From Warburgia ugandensis (Eukaryota; Streptophyta; Magnoliopsida; Canellales; Canellaceae): DNA of 64,000 bases. Where the stretch lies: NCBI GenBank assembly GCA_035236585.1, contig CP141136.1, forward strand, positions 52,283,136-52,347,135. The letters run 5' to 3'. Positions 62,594 through 64,000 of the stretch are shown one piece after another. The translations under genes were made by a program, and so were the position numbers. Each line of letters starts with the position of its first letter. Within the stretch, counting starts at the first letter, position 1. Under the pieces are notes generated by a model that saw only the letters and a program-made list of their open reading frames with translations, did no database searches and was not told the DNA's origin.

Positions 62594-64000
62594 TCCCCCT
62601 CCATCCCCATGCAATACTTCTTTAGTTAGAATCTATTCATGCTATGTTTCTACATAGCACTAATTTTTCATATGTTACCACCTTTATCAACTTATCTATA
62701 GGATTCTCATCAGTGTGAATCTTTTCAAGTTTTAGCAGCTATTCTTCTGTCACCTCCCTTATCCAGTGATACCAAATGTCAATGTGCTTTGTGCAGGTAT
62801 GATACATTGAGTTCTTACTCAAATGCAGAGTGCTCTAACCGTCACAATGTACCTTATACTCTTCTTGCATGATTCTGAGTTCCTAGAGAAATTGCTTTAT
62901 CCACAACATTTTCTTGCCTACTTCAGCTACAACAATGTATTCAGCTTCTGTTGTCGATAGACCAACACACTTCTACAACTTGGACTACTAAGATATAGCT
63001 CCCCTGCAAAAGTGAAAAGAAATCCTGATGTTCACTTTCTTCCATCAAGATCTCTTGCCATAACAGCGTCTTTATATCCTTCTAAGATTGTTTCTATATT
63101 TGTGAAACACAAGCTCAACTTAGATGTACCCTTCATGTACCTCACTAACACTTTATGGCTTCCCAATGATCCTTGCCTAAGTTGGACAGTACCTGCTCAC
63201 AACACTTGTTGCATGAGCGATATCTGGTCTTGTGCATACCATCGTATATATTAGACTCCCAACTACTGATGAGTAAGGAATCATGTCCATTTTGTTTATC
63301 TCCTGTGTTGTTGAAGGGCATGTTCGTTTGCTCAGTTTGAAATGGTTGCTAAGCAGAGTATTGATTGACTTAATACTCTCTAGGTTGAACCACTTGATTA
63401 CTCATTAAACATACATCTCCTGTGACAACCACAACTTTCTCACTTTTCTGTCATATGTGGTCTTCATTCTCAAGATTTGGTGAGCTGGTCCTAAGTACTT
63501 AATGACAAAGGACTTAGATAACTCCTTCTTCAACCTACAAATTATGGTTGCATCCTGTCCAACTATAAACATATTATCAACGTAAAGTAGGAGAATGACA
63601 CATTTACCCTCAGGTAGTCTTTGCACGTATACACACTGATCTGCCACTGTTATTTTGAATTCTTAACTTGTCATAATAAGTCAAACTTCTTATACCACTG
63701 CCTTAGCACTTGCTTAAGACCATAGAGGCTTTTCTTTAGTTTGCAAACCAACTATTTCTTCCTTGCCACTACAAAGCCCTCTAAGTGTTCCATGTATATC
63801 TCTTCTTTCAAGTCTCCATGAAGAAAGGTTGCCTTTACATCCATCTGTTCAAGCATAAGGTTTTGTTTAACTACCAATCTAAGTATGATTTGGATTGATG
63901 TCATCTTCACTACTAGTGAGAAGATCTGGTCAAAGTCAATTCCCTTCATTTTTTTGAAGCATTTGACAACCAATTGTGCTTTATACTTGACTTGTTCTCC
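62594..64000 (-). mobile_element. Ty1/copia copy 2, runs off the window
   Basis: Minus-strand pol fossil. The reverse transcriptase region with YVDN-type motif lies near 63580, the upstream RT part with 'MDVKATFLHGDLKEEIYME' near 63850-63800, and the RNase H and C-terminal region at 63000-62620. A polypurine tract (GGGGGAGAA) at the 3' end, followed by TGATAAGG near 62590, suggests where the 3' LTR begins. It is related to copy 1, since both share the 'tactatcaagatctcttg'-type segment. Broken several times. The 5' part lies beyond base 64000. Confidence 0.82.

Overview
This window is nuclear DNA from a flowering plant. It has intron-rich genes with GT-AG junctions, two nuclear genes for chloroplast proteins, plant Au SINEs, and dense retro- and DNA transposons. 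The species cannot be fixed from the sequence; a woody dicot or magnoliid would fit the repeat-rich, microsatellite-rich spacing. Only three host genes are supported.

Layout. (1) 1-4.6 kb: a window-truncated Au SINE, AT-rich DNA and a decayed L1-type LINE on the minus strand. (2) 4.63-16.78 kb: a complete nine-exon gene for a DEAD-box RNA helicase of the RH39 type (631 aa). Its introns hold four Au SINEs, and a solo LTR sits inside one of those SINEs. (3) 16.8-19.6 kb: 3' flank with two more Au SINEs. (4) 19.58-44.45 kb: a single transposon nest about 24.9 kb long. Its outer shell is a hAT element with near-matching 8-bp target duplications. Inside lies an En/Spm (CACTA)-like element carrying a Transposase_24 plus Ulp1-like gene and arrays of a ~42-bp palindromic repeat. 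Inside that are four solo-LTR-like elements, one of which holds a fifth. (5) 44.5-46.1 kb: GAGATGAG-rich repeat and the promoter of the next gene. (6) 46.09-52.81 kb: a four-exon SLOW GREEN 1-type chloroplast TPR protein gene (368 aa), whose third intron carries a LINE with a deleted RT core, an Au SINE and a long CT tract. (7) 52.8-56.5 kb: an Au SINE, a small single-exon membrane-protein gene on the minus strand, a diverged direct duplication and another Au SINE. (8) 56.7-64 kb: an LTR fragment and two broken Ty1/copia copies on the minus strand; the last runs off the window.

How it fits together. RH39 (chloroplast 23S rRNA processing) and SG1 (chloroplast development) are both plastid-biogenesis genes. 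They are separated by about 29 kb, most of it the transposon nest. Au SINEs lie only in and around the genes (ten copies) and are absent from the 32 kb between 19.0 and 51.9 kb. The most unusual signal is a stem-loop in six LTR-like elements, 375-620 bp from the TG end. Its stem sequence differs between copies while pairing is kept, and in four copies a second small stem-loop follows.
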